Positions 17,660 through 25,666 of a stretch of 64,000 bases of DNA are shown piece by piece. Origin of the DNA: Nitrobacter vulgaris (GTDB taxonomy: Bacteria > Pseudomonadota > Alphaproteobacteria > Rhizobiales > Xanthobacteraceae); contig NZ_JAVDPZ010000005.1 of NCBI RefSeq assembly GCF_031453995.1, positions 124,001 through 188,000 on the forward strand, given 5' to 3'. The position numbers and the translations under genes are program-made. Position 1 is the stretch's first letter. Every line of letters starts with the position of its first letter. The notes beneath the pieces were generated by a model. The model worked only from the letters and a program-made list of their open reading frames with translations. It had not been told where the DNA came from and did no database searches.

Positions 17660-18823
17660 ATGGAGGGCACTTCACAGAGCGACGATAACCTGCGGCAGGA
17701 ACTCCGTCGCTACATCCGCATATTAGTCGACATCGGACGGCTGGTTAATGAGCATGCCGATATGAGCCGGCTCCTAGGGCAGGTTGTTGTACAAATCGCG
17801 CGCGCCGTGGAAATACACCATGTAAAAGTGCTTCAGTACCGCCCGCGCACCTCCGATCTTCTTATCGTGGCAGGGGTAGGTTGGAAGGAAGGGGTAGTCG
17901 GCAGCGCCACCTTATCTGCTGACCTGCGTTCACCCCCTGGACGCGCCTTTAAAACAGCGGAACCGGTGACTGTTCATAATCTCCCGGAGCAGCGCGAATA
18001 TGTTTATTCGGACGTTTTGAGAGACCACCACATCCTTTCGTTATTGAACGTCCCTATCTTGATGAACGGAGCAGCCTGGGGAGTGCTGGAGGTGGACAGC
18101 ACCAGATCGCGAGATTTCACAGAAGACAGTGTAGATTTTTTAACCGCCGCCGCTGCGCTCCTTGGAGCTGTGATTCATCCACATGCAGGTCAGGACTACG
18201 AAGCTCGCTTTGCAGCCGCCGCTGCTGAGGCTCAAAAGAGAGAAGTCCTACTGCGCGAAATGCAGCACCGTGTGAAGAACAATTTTCAACTGGTCCTGTC
18301 ATCCATTTCCCTTCAGAAGCGTCGGCATCAAGGAGCGGAGGTTCAAAGCGCGTTAGATCATGTCGCGAGCCTTATCAACGCCATCTCGCTTGCGCACGAT
18401 CAGTTGGCGCCGGGACAGGAAGGCCAAACGGTCAGGCTTTCCGATTATATACACGCGCTTTGCAGTGCGATCCGCCAGCAAGTCGAGGAGATCGAACTCC
18501 AGGTCGAATCCGATGAGCTGGAATTAAGCATCGACCGGGCACTGAGGGTCGGCCTCATTTTGAATGAGGTGGCGATGAACAGCATAAAGCATGCTTTCGG
18601 TCCGGATGGCGGCAGTATCAAGGTGCGCTTAGTTGGAGGGGTAGGCTTCGGTGAGGCCCGGTTGACCGTTTCCGATAACGGGCGGGGCATCCAAAAATCC
18701 AACGGAAATGGGTCCGGTCTTAGATTGATTACGTCTCTAGCCAGACAAATCGGAGGCGCCATCACTCAACAGAGCGGCAGTTCGGGCACAACAACTACGC
18801 TGATATTTCCGCTTATGAATTAA
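17660..18823 (+). CDS. GAF-domain HisKA_2/HWE-type sensor histidine kinase
   Basis: 387 aa soluble sensor kinase. A GAF sensor domain covers about 20-172 (PPGRAF near 92, LLNVPI near 128, GVLEVDS near 141). The dimerisation/phosphoacceptor domain has REMQHRVKNNFQLVLSSI with H203. The ATPase domain shows the N box NEVAMNSIKHAF, VSDNGRGI and GSGLRLI. Kinases of this class feed the PhyR-NepR-EcfG general stress pathway in alphaproteobacteria, which would fit the many stress promoters here; the partner regulator is not in the window. ATG 17660 lacks a strong ribosome site, so the start may be slightly off. Confidence 0.88.
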   Translation: MEGTSQSDDNLRQELRRYIRILVDIGRLVNEHADMSRLLGQVVVQIARAVEIHHVKVLQYRPRTSDLLIVAGVGWKEGVVGSATLSADLRSPPGRAFKTAEPVTVHNLPEQREYVYSDVLRDHHILSLLNVPILMNGAAWGVLEVDSTRSRDFTEDSVDFLTAAAALLGAVIHPHAGQDYEARFAAAAAEAQKREVLLREMQHRVKNNFQLVLSSISLQKRRHQGAEVQSALDHVASLINAISLAHDQLAPGQEGQTVRLSDYIHALCSAIRQQVEEIELQVESDELELSIDRALRVGLILNEVAMNSIKHAFGPDGGSIKVRLVGGVGFGEARLTVSDNGRGIQKSNGNGSGLRLITSLARQIGGAITQQSGSSGTTTTLIFPLMN

Positions 18824-18828
18824 TCGGA

Positions 18829-18850
18829 CTTGGCTTAAAAAAAAGCCGAG
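18829..18850 (+). terminator. Possible terminator after sensor kinase
   Basis: An 8 bp stem (18829-18836 with 18843-18850, one mismatch-type G-T pair) around an A-rich loop, starting 6 bases after the kinase stop. Only short T-runs follow, so it is moderate. Confidence 0.4.
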
Positions 18851-19113
18851 GCTCCCATTTTCGCTGTTCTAATATCGCTATTACAGGCCCAACGAGCGGA
18901 GCGACATCAATAATGGTGAGCGCAATCGAATCGGTGCTCCCGTGACGATGGCTCGCCGAAACGCTTTTGGATTTGCTGCCGTCGAATGCTTCACATGCCA
19001 AAATAAGATAAGCCAGGACGAATCACTGATCCGTCGCACTGCTTTGCTTTCGAGAAAGCTTACGCAGCCCGGAGCATCTTTACGAATGGAACCGAGAAGC
19101 TAGCCCTTAATCA

Positions 19114-19377
19114 TCAGGCGGCGGTTTGGATCGTGGGTGAACCAGCTTTCATTTCGAGCGTGGCAAGGGTTGCTGTGAGATTGTCACGTCGTATACGCAG
19201 CGATCGCGCCAGCGGCGGGTAAGCGATGCTGTTCGGATCAAACGATTTAGTTCGTTCTTCCTCCGCCTGTATCTCCAAATCCAGCTGTCGAAGTGTCCTA
19301 TCAAGGTCGCCAATCAACGACGCTACCTGTGCCGCATCGAACATGCCGTCTGTCCCAGAAACGAAGCTTTGTGCCAT
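19114..19377 (-). CDS. Small helical hypothetical protein
   Basis: 87 aa, starting MAQSFVSGTDGMFDAAQ and predicted almost fully helical, with heptad-like Leu spacing (VASLIGDLDRTLRQLDLEI). No family recognised. AGGAG eight bases ahead of ATG 19377 decides the start; a longer frame to 19482 lacks a site. It is divergent from the glycine-rich secreted protein gene. Confidence 0.6.
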   Translation of the reverse strand: MAQSFVSGTDGMFDAAQVASLIGDLDRTLRQLDLEIQAEEERTKSFDPNSIAYPPLARSLRIRRDNLTATLATLEMKAGSPTIQTAA

Positions 19378-19524
19378 TTGAGTACTCCTGACTGCACTGG
19401 TTTGAGACAAATTGCGGGCCCCACCCGGGACTCGATGACGACTTTGCAAGACAGCCGCCAAGTTGGTCGAGCGCGTAACCAATTGGTCGGGTCGGACATT
19501 CGACCAATAGAAGGCAAGAATTTT

Positions 19525-19549
19525 GGAACGGAGCCGGTCGGCATGACTT
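19525..19549 (+). promoter_or_regulatory. Possible sigma-EcfG promoter (CTT variant)
   Basis: GGAAC at 19525-19529, 17 bases, CTT at 19547-19549, 34 bases ahead of the glycine-rich gene start. Confidence 0.4.
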
Positions 19550-19583
19550 TGACTCGCGCGAGATCGCAGTCAGGGAGAGAACC

Positions 19584-19967
19584 ATGAAGAAGATGATCGT
19601 TATGGCGGCGCTAGCATGCACGCTGGCTCTTGGTACCGCTCAAGTGTCGTTCGCGCAGGCCGGCGGAGGTGGTGGTGGGGCAGGTGGCGCCGGCGGCGGA
19701 AGTGCTGGAGCAGGCGGTGCTGGTGGTAGCGGTGCCGGTGGAAATACTGGCACGGGTGGAAGATCGGCCGGTACAGGCGGCATGACTGGCGGCGCAGGCA
19801 CCGGCGGTATGAGCACCGGTGGTATGGGAAGCACCAATACTCCCGGCAGTTCGACCGACAGCGCGCCTGGACGACTCGGTCAGCCGCTGGGTGAACAAGG
19901 CTCGGGATCCACACGCTCACCGGGCCAAACGGGAACCGGTACGTCCAGCCCCTCCAGCCCGAGGTAA
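19584..19967 (+). CDS. Secreted glycine-rich repeat protein
   Basis: 127 aa. A Sec signal peptide (about 1-24, ending VSFAQA) is followed by about 60 residues of Gly/Ala/Ser/Thr repeats (GGAGGAG, GTGG, TGGM) and a Pro/Ser/Thr-rich tail. Such low-complexity exported proteins are common in Rhizobiales; role unknown, possibly cell-surface. GGGAGAG precedes ATG 19584. It is followed by a stem-loop and the small HTH gene. A partial broken copy stands at the left edge of the window. Confidence 0.8.
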   Translation: MKKMIVMAALACTLALGTAQVSFAQAGGGGGGAGGAGGGSAGAGGAGGSGAGGNTGTGGRSAGTGGMTGGAGTGGMSTGGMGSTNTPGSSTDSAPGRLGQPLGEQGSGSTRSPGQTGTGTSSPSSPR

Positions 19968-19974
19968 CGCGAAA

Positions 19975-20000
19975 GACGCTCCCGAAAGATCGGGGGCGTC
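19975..20000 (+). terminator. Stem-loop terminator after glycine-rich gene
   Basis: A 10 bp stem (19975-19984 with 19991-20000) beginning eight bases after the stop codon; no long T-run. Confidence 0.55.
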
Positions 20001-20026
20001 TCGCTTAAACGATAGGCATTTCAGCG

Positions 20027-20254
20027 ATGGCAAGACAATGGACGACCGATGATGACCTGAAGCTCTGCCATATGAAGAAATGCGGAAAACCTATCTCTGT
20101 TATCGCTAAGGTTCTCTGTACTACTGAGGCGTCCGTTAGCAGCCGGTGGTACGCATTACAAAGATCCAGGTCCTCGGCAGATCTCGACTCAAATCGCCAG
20201 CCAGTCAGCCCATTACCTTCTCATCTCGAAACGTATCGCATTCGACGCAAGTGA
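20027..20254 (+). CDS. Small HTH/SANT-like DNA-binding protein
   Basis: 75 aa. Residues 3-47 (QWTTDDDLKL ... ISVIAKVLCTTEASVSSRWYALQ) fit a three-helix Myb/SANT-like or sigma-region-4-like fold with the recognition helix around EASVSSRWYAL. Probable DNA-binding regulator with unknown target. ATG 20027 follows a stem-loop, so it may be read from its own promoter or by readthrough from the glycine-rich gene. A frameshifted copy is at 171-372. The assignment rests on pattern only. Confidence 0.6.
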   Translation: MARQWTTDDDLKLCHMKKCGKPISVIAKVLCTTEASVSSRWYALQRSRSSADLDSNRQPVSPLPSHLETYRIRRK

Positions 20255-20362
20255 GACTACGGGGGACTTATCCCTCCCAGCGGCAACGCCATGATTATCG
20301 ATTTCACCGCAAACGGAGCGTTGGGTGGAGTTGACCCATCTGCTGCGGCAATGCCGTATATA

Positions 20363-20385
20363 GGTATCCTTGCCGCGAGGATACC
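20363..20385 (+). repeat. Perfect 8 bp hairpin in non-coding DNA
   Basis: GGTATCCT at 20363-20370 pairs with AGGATACC at 20378-20385 around a 7 base loop. It lies in an otherwise featureless gap (20268-20515) between convergent genes. Could be a terminator without T-run or an operator. Confidence 0.4.
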
Positions 20386-20515
20386 AAGCGGCTTACAGGG
20401 GTGACGCCTTCTACAGCCGCACTATTGTCGGATACGCGGTTCGCAGCGTGGCCATCGACTACAATATCGATCGCGCGTAAAGGTATCGGCCATAGCGTGA
20501 AGCAACGGTCGTGGA

Positions 20516-20713
20516 TCACTTCGGTGGCTGAAGCTCCGGCGAGTTGAACCAATTATAAAGCTCAGTGGCTTCATCGGCCTGCGCGATTTTCTTAAGCAGA
20601 ACATCTTGCTCAGGCCCTGGCGCCATCGCCTCTGCCTGCTCCCGAACCTGGTCGGCCCAGGCTGCAAGGCGAGCCAGAAAAGTAAGTTGCTTCAAACCAT
20701 GACGCTCGGCCAT
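20516..20713 (-). CDS. Small helical protein (paralogue at 50383-50583)
   Basis: 65 aa, two or three helices, with a conserved core LLKKIAQADEATELYNW and an ending SPELQPPK. The 66 aa protein at 50383-50583 shares FLARL/FQDRL, LLKKI-QAE and W--S-EL-P-K at the same places, so both are real and paralogous. GGAGG lies nine bases before ATG 20713. Function unknown. Confidence 0.7.
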   Translation of the reverse strand: MAERHGLKQLTFLARLAAWADQVREQAEAMAPGPEQDVLLKKIAQADEATELYNWFNSPELQPPK

Positions 20714-20886
20714 TGCCGCACCTCCACCGTTTGAACACCAGTGAAATTCTAACGTCGAAGAATACTTCGGGCGATCAAATTCTCATGGCTTAGTCACCTC
20801 GGGGGTGCGGTAGATCGTCTCGCTCAGCACACCGGGCTTTAAAGCCCTACGTTCGCCTGTCGGGTTTCCTTCCGTCCGATCGGCCA

Positions 20887-20911
20887 GGAACGTATGCTCG
20901 AATTCAAACTT
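20887..20911 (+). promoter_or_regulatory. Possible sigma-EcfG promoter (CTT variant)
   Basis: GGAAC at 20887-20891, 17 bases, CTT at 20909-20911, 43 bases ahead of the frameshifted membrane protein gene. Confidence 0.35.
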
Positions 20912-20954
20912 GGTTGTCAGGACCGTATCGGAAAGGACCTCGGTGTAGAATGCG

Positions 20955-21541
20955 ATGCTAAACGATCCGACGGTGATCATTCTGATGTATTTTATCTTGC
21001 CGCTTTGGCTGGAGGCAGGCTTTGCTGACTGGCTCTGTCACCGCGCGAGTGACATCGAAACGACAAGCGGTGCAAAAGAGTCACTGCTCCATCTTTTGAT
21101 GTTCGCGGAGTTGGGTTTCCGCTGCTTGCCGCCATGTTCTTGGACATCAACGGTTTGATTATCGCCTTTATGATTGTGATGTTCTTCGTTCACGAAGTAA
21201 CTGCATTATGGGATGTGAGTTATGCGACGACACTTCGCACGGTCACGCCTATCGAACAGCATATCCATAGCTTCCTCGAGATAATACCCTTGATGGCGAT
21301 CGTCAGCGTCGTGTCGCTACACTGGCAACAGTTCCTGGCGGTGTTCGGCGCCGGATCGGAAGCGTTGCGTACTGACGTAAGCTGGAAGCCCGAACCGCTA
21401 CCGATCCTTTGTGTCACCACCATTCTGAGCATGGTCCTGCTATTCAAATTGCTTCCCTATCTGGAAGAGTTTTGGAGGGGGTTGCGCGCCAATCGAGGCA
21501 GACTCGTTCCGACCATGACGAAGGACGCCAGTTCGGATTAG
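20955..21541 (+). pseudogene. His-rich four-helix membrane protein, one frameshift
   Basis: Two frames join into one protein of about 195 aa: the first (from ATG 20955) reads to LLHLLMFAELG, the second continues FPLLAAMFLDINGLIIAF and ends at 21541. One base is missing near 21118, in a GGGTTT run. Four membrane helices are predicted. His residues are conserved-looking and sit near helix ends (LCHRAS, SLLHLLMFAE, FFVHEVTALWD, IEQHIHSFLE), suggesting metal or heme binding. No family name comes to mind. Either a real mutation or a read error. Confidence 0.65.
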
Positions 21542-21597
21542 ATCAACGCCTGCACAGGGCTGCGTGATCCGTCTCTGCCGGCGCGCAAGTGGCACGC

Positions 21598-22026
21598 TTA
21601 GTCTATAGCGATTGGGTCGTGCATGATGATTGTCTCCCACGACAAGCCGAGCTCCATTCTTTTGGCTTCTGCCTTTCTCGCGGCCGCTAGGACTTCGCCA
21701 TCTTCAGACGAGCCGAGCATGCCAAGAATTTTCGAAAGTAACCTCAATCGTCCATCTTGAGGTGTTGCCGGCGCATGCTGCTTTCTTCGATTGTAATTTC
21801 TGGCTTCTCTCTGCCGCGTCGCCAAGACCCATTTGCCCTCAATACGGACCACCTTTCCCACAGCCTCCAACGTTCGGAGCGCACGATGAACCGATGCGAT
21901 GATCGACCTGCTGCGAACGCCGTTGTTTAGCACCAAAGCCAGATCAATCGTAGAGAGGGAGAGGATCTGGTTAGCTGACAAGGCATCAAGCACTGCCATT
22001 TGAATAGCGCCAAAACCCCGCGACAT
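21598..22026 (-). CDS. Winged-helix-type transcription regulator (hypothetical)
   Basis: 142 aa. The first 75 residues look like a winged helix: ILSLSTIDLALVLNNG, RSIIASVHRALRTLEAVGKVVRIEGKWVLA, i.e. a recognition helix and a wing ending in a basic tract (ATRQREARNYNRRKQ). The C-terminal part is helical and charged. Target unknown. GGAGG lies seven bases before ATG 22026. It converges with the frameshifted membrane protein gene. Confidence 0.7.
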   Translation of the reverse strand: MSRGFGAIQMAVLDALSANQILSLSTIDLALVLNNGVRSRSIIASVHRALRTLEAVGKVVRIEGKWVLATRQREARNYNRRKQHAPATPQDGRLRLLSKILGMLGSSEDGEVLAAARKAEAKRMELGLSWETIIMHDPIAID

Positions 22027-22129
22027 GACAATCCTCCAAAGCGCTATTCGAGCAGCGCTTAAGCCCGACTAATGCCTGAAGTCCAGGTGCGTTCCAGTGT
22101 TTAGCAATTGGAATTCTGACCACATTCCA

Positions 22130-22154
22130 GGAACAGATCCCCGATGACCGACTT
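22130..22154 (+). promoter_or_regulatory. Possible sigma-EcfG promoter (CTT variant)
   Basis: GGAAC at 22130-22134, 17 bases, CTT at 22152-22154. The DUF2934 gene starts 123 bases downstream, a rather long leader. Confidence 0.28.
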
Positions 22155-22277
22155 TTGTCGTGGGGCCGGAATTCTGCGGCAGCGGGACAGTCACCAGCAA
22201 GACCGCGGTGCAGTGCCCGCGCGGTTCTTAATCTTTCGTAGGACGAGGTCTGTACGAACGTATGGAGAGGGTCAGCG

Positions 22278-22469
22278 ATGCCATCAAAACCATCAAATCC
22301 ATCAGAACAAGAGATCCGTCAGCGCGCCAAAGAACTGTGGGAGACGCATGGCAAGCCTGACAATCGCGATGACGAGTTCTGGCATACTTCAGAACGGGAA
22401 TTGTCAGGACTGCAGGACCGGGGCGAGGACCCGAAGGGAAGTCCGGACGATGCACCGACATCGTCCTAG
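22278..22469 (+). CDS. DUF2934 small protein
   Basis: 63 aa. Residues 10-45 fit DUF2934 (EQEIRQRAKELWETHGKPDNRDDEFWHTSERE is the usual pattern of IR-RA-ELWE--G-P-GRD--FW--AE-E). Function unknown; such proteins are common in Rhizobiales accessory and stress clusters. GGAGAGGG precedes ATG 22278. A second DUF2934 gene, frameshifted, is at 50175-50323. Confidence 0.75.
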   Translation: MPSKPSNPSEQEIRQRAKELWETHGKPDNRDDEFWHTSERELSGLQDRGEDPKGSPDDAPTSS

Positions 22470-22583
22470 GGGAGGTCACTTCCACCGCGCGAATGATGAG
22501 CGGCTTGCCACGTGTTGACTAGGAGTGTCAGCGGCGTTCACGCCGGCGGACCTCTTTTGTCGGTAATAAACGGTGGCTTCAAA

Positions 22584-22844
22584 ATGCGCGGTGATATTTT
22601 GCACCATCGGAATCTCGAAACCGCTTCCCAAGAGACGCTGCTCGAGGCGCACGAAAGCATCGGACGGATTTTGGCTGAAGCCGACGCCAGGGCGGATGAG
22701 CATAACCCAATTCGCGGCAGTTCGGCATGGCGTGAACAATCCGACGCAATCATAAAGGTGATGCTCGCTCGAAGTATCCCGTTTGTCGCTGTAAATTTTG
22801 ACGATCCCGGCGTACGTGGGCGACACTCGTCCGAGCACGCTTGA
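22584..22844 (+). CDS. Small hypothetical protein
   Basis: 86 aa from an internal ATG; the first 60 residues (ILHHRNLETASQETLLEAHE ... QSDAIIKVML) are predicted helical and look like coding sequence, but the ribosome site is poor and an overlapping frame exists on the other strand. No family recognised. Confidence 0.4.
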   Translation: MRGDILHHRNLETASQETLLEAHESIGRILAEADARADEHNPIRGSSAWREQSDAIIKVMLARSIPFVAVNFDDPGVRGRHSSEHA

Positions 22845-22888
22845 CCGTCTCGAAGCATCATCGCCGCGGCTTATCTGAGGGAATCAAG

Positions 22889-23208
22889 ATGACGGTCTGG
22901 AAATCGACCAATGCTGTAGCTGCTGTTAGCTTGTGTGTCAGTTCAATCCGCGGCGGCTCAAGGTCCTGAATTATGCCAATCCACCGGCTTGGTGGCTCTG
23001 CGGGAGCGCAATCCGGCGATTAAAGACATGACACTCGACGTCGAGGCATGACAGTCACGAAGGCTAAATCCAAGATCTAGGACACACCAAGACAGTCGTG
23101 GTCGGTGACGCCTTTATGGAAAACGGAAAACAAGACACAAGACGAACTTTCCTGTGCCTCATTGACGAAAACAAGAAAGTGCTTTTGACGTTCTTCACGG
23201 ACAAGTAA
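22889..23208 (+). pseudogene. Broken gene for small secreted protein
   Basis: Piecing three frames together gives a signal-peptide-like start (MTVWKSTNAVAAVSL, then SAAAQGPELC), a middle CQSTGLVALRERNPAIKDM, and an end VVVGDAFMENGKQDTRR, TFLCLIDENKKVLLTFFTDK. At least two frame changes and a stop separate the parts. The composite looks like a periplasmic protein of about 100 aa with two Cys. No function can be given. Confidence 0.6.
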
Positions 23209-23259
23209 TGGTTGCGCTGGCTTGGCCTCCAGGCGCTCAGCCATCATTCCGTCGTGGAA

Positions 23260-23931
23260 TTAGATTTCGGATCGCCCCAGTAAGCTATCCCCAAAGCGGG
23301 CAAACAACGCGGCTGGTCCTCGAAAAATCTCGACGCATCCGGCGTCGATTAATGCCTTTTCCGGAAAGCCGCCGCAAAGCACACCGATAGTAGCTACGTT
23401 GGCCTTCGCGGCTGCTTCGGCATCATAGGGCGTATCGCCAATCGCGATGGCATCCAGTCCTTGGATGTTAAGTTTCTTCAAGACGGCTTCGAAAACATCC
23501 GGCGCCGGCTTTGATTCCTCGGCGTCGTCCGAACAGACCGCAACATCTACCAGATCTACGATTTGCGCGATTTCAAGAAAATTATCGAGCTCATCCCTCT
23601 TGGCGGATGAAGCGACGGCAATTTGAAGTCCAGCCTCGCGCACGCGGTGCAACAGTTCAGGAACCGCCGAAAAGGGCCTGATAAACGGCAGATATTTATC
23701 CTTGAAATGATTGCCTCGCCATCGTGCCAGCTCTTCGCCGTAATTACGTTGTTCGTCGGCGGACAGGAAGACAGGAATGAGTTTGTCCCCGCCCTTGCCA
23801 ATCTGGCTGCGGACGTTTTCGAAGTGCACGGCATGGCCGAATTTGACCAAAGATTCTTGCCATGCGAGCGCGTGCAGATCGACTGAGTCGAGAAGCGTAC
23901 CGTCTAGGTCGAAGATAGCGGCCTTAGGCAA
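23260..23931 (-). CDS. HAD-superfamily hydrolase (phosphoglycolate-phosphatase-like)
   Basis: 223 aa. HAD motif I is IFDLDGTLLDS (D8 nucleophile, D10), motif II VASSAK (around 107), motif III K141 in SKPAPDVF, motif IV IGDTPYDAEAA. The helical cap between motifs I and II marks subfamily IA, which includes phosphoglycolate and beta-phosphoglucomutase-type phosphatases acting on small sugar phosphates. Single gene, ATG 23931. The substrate is undetermined. Confidence 0.9.
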   Translation of the reverse strand: MPKAAIFDLDGTLLDSVDLHALAWQESLVKFGHAVHFENVRSQIGKGGDKLIPVFLSADEQRNYGEELARWRGNHFKDKYLPFIRPFSAVPELLHRVREAGLQIAVASSAKRDELDNFLEIAQIVDLVDVAVCSDDAEESKPAPDVFEAVLKKLNIQGLDAIAIGDTPYDAEAAAKANVATIGVLCGGFPEKALIDAGCVEIFRGPAALFARFGDSLLGRSEI

Positions 23932-24011
23932 TTAATATTCTTCCTGATCAAAAGAAGCGGCAACGCTTAGTCGCCGATAGCTCCCGTTAGATGGAGCAGC
24001 TCATCGATTGG

Positions 24012-24181
24012 TTAGGTTCGCTCTGGAGGATCTCGCTTTTCATCCGGATTTGGAATGGGCCTCTCGCCAGGCAAATCCGGCGATGGTGGCTCTTTGATCT
24101 CCGGAATGAGGTCGGGCCGGGAGAAGAGGGCGGCATAGGATTTGGCATATCTGGGATTTGATTTCCTGGTGCTGAATGCAT
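24012..24181 (-). pseudogene. Proline-rich small protein, frameshifted
   Basis: ATG 24181, preceded by GGAGG, opens a frame IPDMPNPMPPSSPG; after about 24 codons a neighbouring frame continues PDLIPEIKEPPSPDLPGER and ends DEKRDPPERT. Both halves share the same Pro/Asp/Glu-rich style, so one base seems lost in a CCC/GG run near 24112. The intact product would be about 55 aa and disordered. A GTG at 24194 could start the second frame alone. Confidence 0.5.
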
Positions 24182-24687
24182 TTGTCACCTCCACGTGCTC
24201 AAACTATCTCTCGGCGGTATCGTTCCGCGGGTTCTCACGCTAGGTCACTCCGAATTGGCGATGCTTCCACTGGAAAGTGCAAATCGGCAAACTGCGGGTA
24301 TGCGCGGTCTCTCATCTCTTGACTGGTATTGGGGCTTAGTGGGCACGGGTACGAAGATAGCGGCTGGTCGTGCTGTCGTTGAGCGAGTGGCGTCTGTCAG
24401 TGAGAACGTGAAGTACGGCCTGTTCATCCCGAGCGAAATTGGTGACGGGCTCATCGGAGGCCGCCGTATTCTCTTCGACAGTCTAGAGCAAATGCCAAAT
24501 GAGATGCTCATGAGGCTGGTGGAGTCAGGCATCACGCGAGATATCGCGGGACCTTCCCGAGGTATGCCGCCTACCTGCTGGCGTAGTACGGCATAAGTTC
24601 TCGCCAATTATAAAGCTGAGTGCGCTGTGGGCACATTGCCCAGGCCGCAAGTCGGTCTCGACCGATCCGATCGCTATGACTCGCTAA
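24182..24687. other. Gap without firmly supported gene
   Basis: Overlapping frames at 24195-24596 (plus) and 24245-24607 (minus) both lack ribosome sites and motifs; the plus one could conceivably be real from an internal ATG. Confidence 0.35.
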
Positions 24688-24713
24688 GGAACTGACTGCG
24701 GTTTACGAACGTT
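24688..24713 (+). promoter_or_regulatory. sigma-EcfG-type promoter
   Basis: GGAAC at 24688-24692, 17 bases, CGTT at 24710-24713: full consensus with the longer allowed spacing. The next gene starts at 24879. Confidence 0.45.
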
Positions 24714-24878
24714 GCTCCCTCACTATTTGCCGTGAGAAGCCGTCGTCGTGCTGGAGCGCCAGATAATCGGGGTGGGTTGACTACTATGCAAATAGCAAGC
24801 GTCATTCGACGCCTATCCATCCCCGGCCGATTCAGGCTTCAAGATCGTGCAATCGCACGGCGCAAGGTTCGCACTGCA

Positions 24879-25134
24879 ATGAAGAGGCATCGGTTTCTCC
24901 TCGCAGTTGTTGTCTGGGTCGGGTTCGGACTGGTATGCCTGATCGGTGAAAAGGCCCATGCCGACGTGTCGGCGGCCGCCGTCAAGAAATGGCTCCGTGA
25001 ACACATAGCGACCTGCGCCGACGTGCGAACTGTGGTCGCTGCTGTAGGTGAGGCAAAAAGCTGAAGCGGTAGCAAAAGCGGCCGGCGTGTCTGAGAATCA
25101 GATAGCGCGGGCGAAGCGGTGTTTGCAAAAATAA
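24879..25134 (+). pseudogene. Small secreted protein, frameshifted in an A run
   Basis: ATG 24879 opens a signal-peptide-like stretch (MKRHRFLLAVVVWVGFGLVCL, cleavage near HADVSA) and a mature part AAAVKKWLREHIATCADVRTV. A run of five A at about 25055 causes an early stop; with four A the frame continues VGEAKAEAVAKAAGVSENQI and ends RAKRCLQK at 25134. The full product would be about 84 aa with two Cys, one near each end of the mature part. A homopolymer read error is as likely as mutation. Confidence 0.6.
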
Positions 25135-25262
25135 AGGCCGGGTCTGATCACCTGAGGCACCTGCATAGAAAAGCCTTCCACTACGGGGGCGGGCTACAGT
25201 TTTAGAGGTGTCGATGAGCCGTCAGAGAATACAGTGCGCACGAGATAGGTTCCGAGAATACT

Positions 25263-25287
25263 GGAACGATTTCTGGCTGCGCCTCTT
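25263..25287 (+). promoter_or_regulatory. Possible sigma-EcfG promoter (CTT variant)
   Basis: GGAAC at 25263-25267, 17 bases, CTT at 25285-25287, 39 bases ahead of ATG 25327. Confidence 0.4.
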
Positions 25288-25326
25288 ACTTTGTACCGCG
25301 ATGGCAAACATGATGGAGGTGAGGGT

Positions 25327-25599
25327 ATGACTAAGCAGTTTGCATTGGCTGTGATAGGCTTCGGTCTCGCTCTTGGATGCTCTCAAACTTCATTCGCCCA
25401 GGGCGACAATGTCGACGGTGGGGCGCATCCGCGCACTGGTGTGCCCACTGCGGGAGAGCAAGGCGCTAACTCAGCATCCGGTTCAGCCACGGGACACAAC
25501 AGGATGATGGCTCCAAGGAATGGGAAGGAGCCCGCAAGCACGTCGATGCATCGCAATAAGCCCAACAAGAAAATGAAGAATAACACTTCGGATCAATAG
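25327..25599 (+). CDS. Small exported protein, GDNVDGGAHP family (copy A)
   Basis: 90 aa. A signal peptide (about 1-24, ending SFAQG; a Cys at 18 could make it a lipoprotein) precedes a short disordered mature part: GDNVDGGAHPRTGVP, GANSASGSATGHNRMM, then a Lys-rich tail NKPNKKMKNN. The paralogue at 52480-52740 is nearly identical over the central 60 residues. GGAGG precedes ATG 25327; the in-frame start at 25291 is less likely. Role unknown; probable stress-induced periplasmic protein. Confidence 0.75.
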   Translation: MTKQFALAVIGFGLALGCSQTSFAQGDNVDGGAHPRTGVPTAGEQGANSASGSATGHNRMMAPRNGKEPASTSMHRNKPNKKMKNNTSDQ

Positions 25600-25666
25600 A
25601 TATTCACGCTTTATTCTGAGTGATATATCGGCAGAAGAGCTCGCGTTCGGGTGAAGCCCGCTCTCT

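Larger units (their letters stand above)
19856..20267 (+). repeat. Direct repeat, copy 2 (intact genes)
   Basis: Counterpart of bases 1-384. This copy keeps open frames for the glycine-rich C-terminus and the small HTH protein, so it is the better preserved one. Confidence 0.9.

Noticed and set aside
24195..24596. 133 aa plus-strand ORF
   Set aside because: No ribosome site and no motif; an overlapping minus-strand frame of similar length exists. Undecided rather than excluded.
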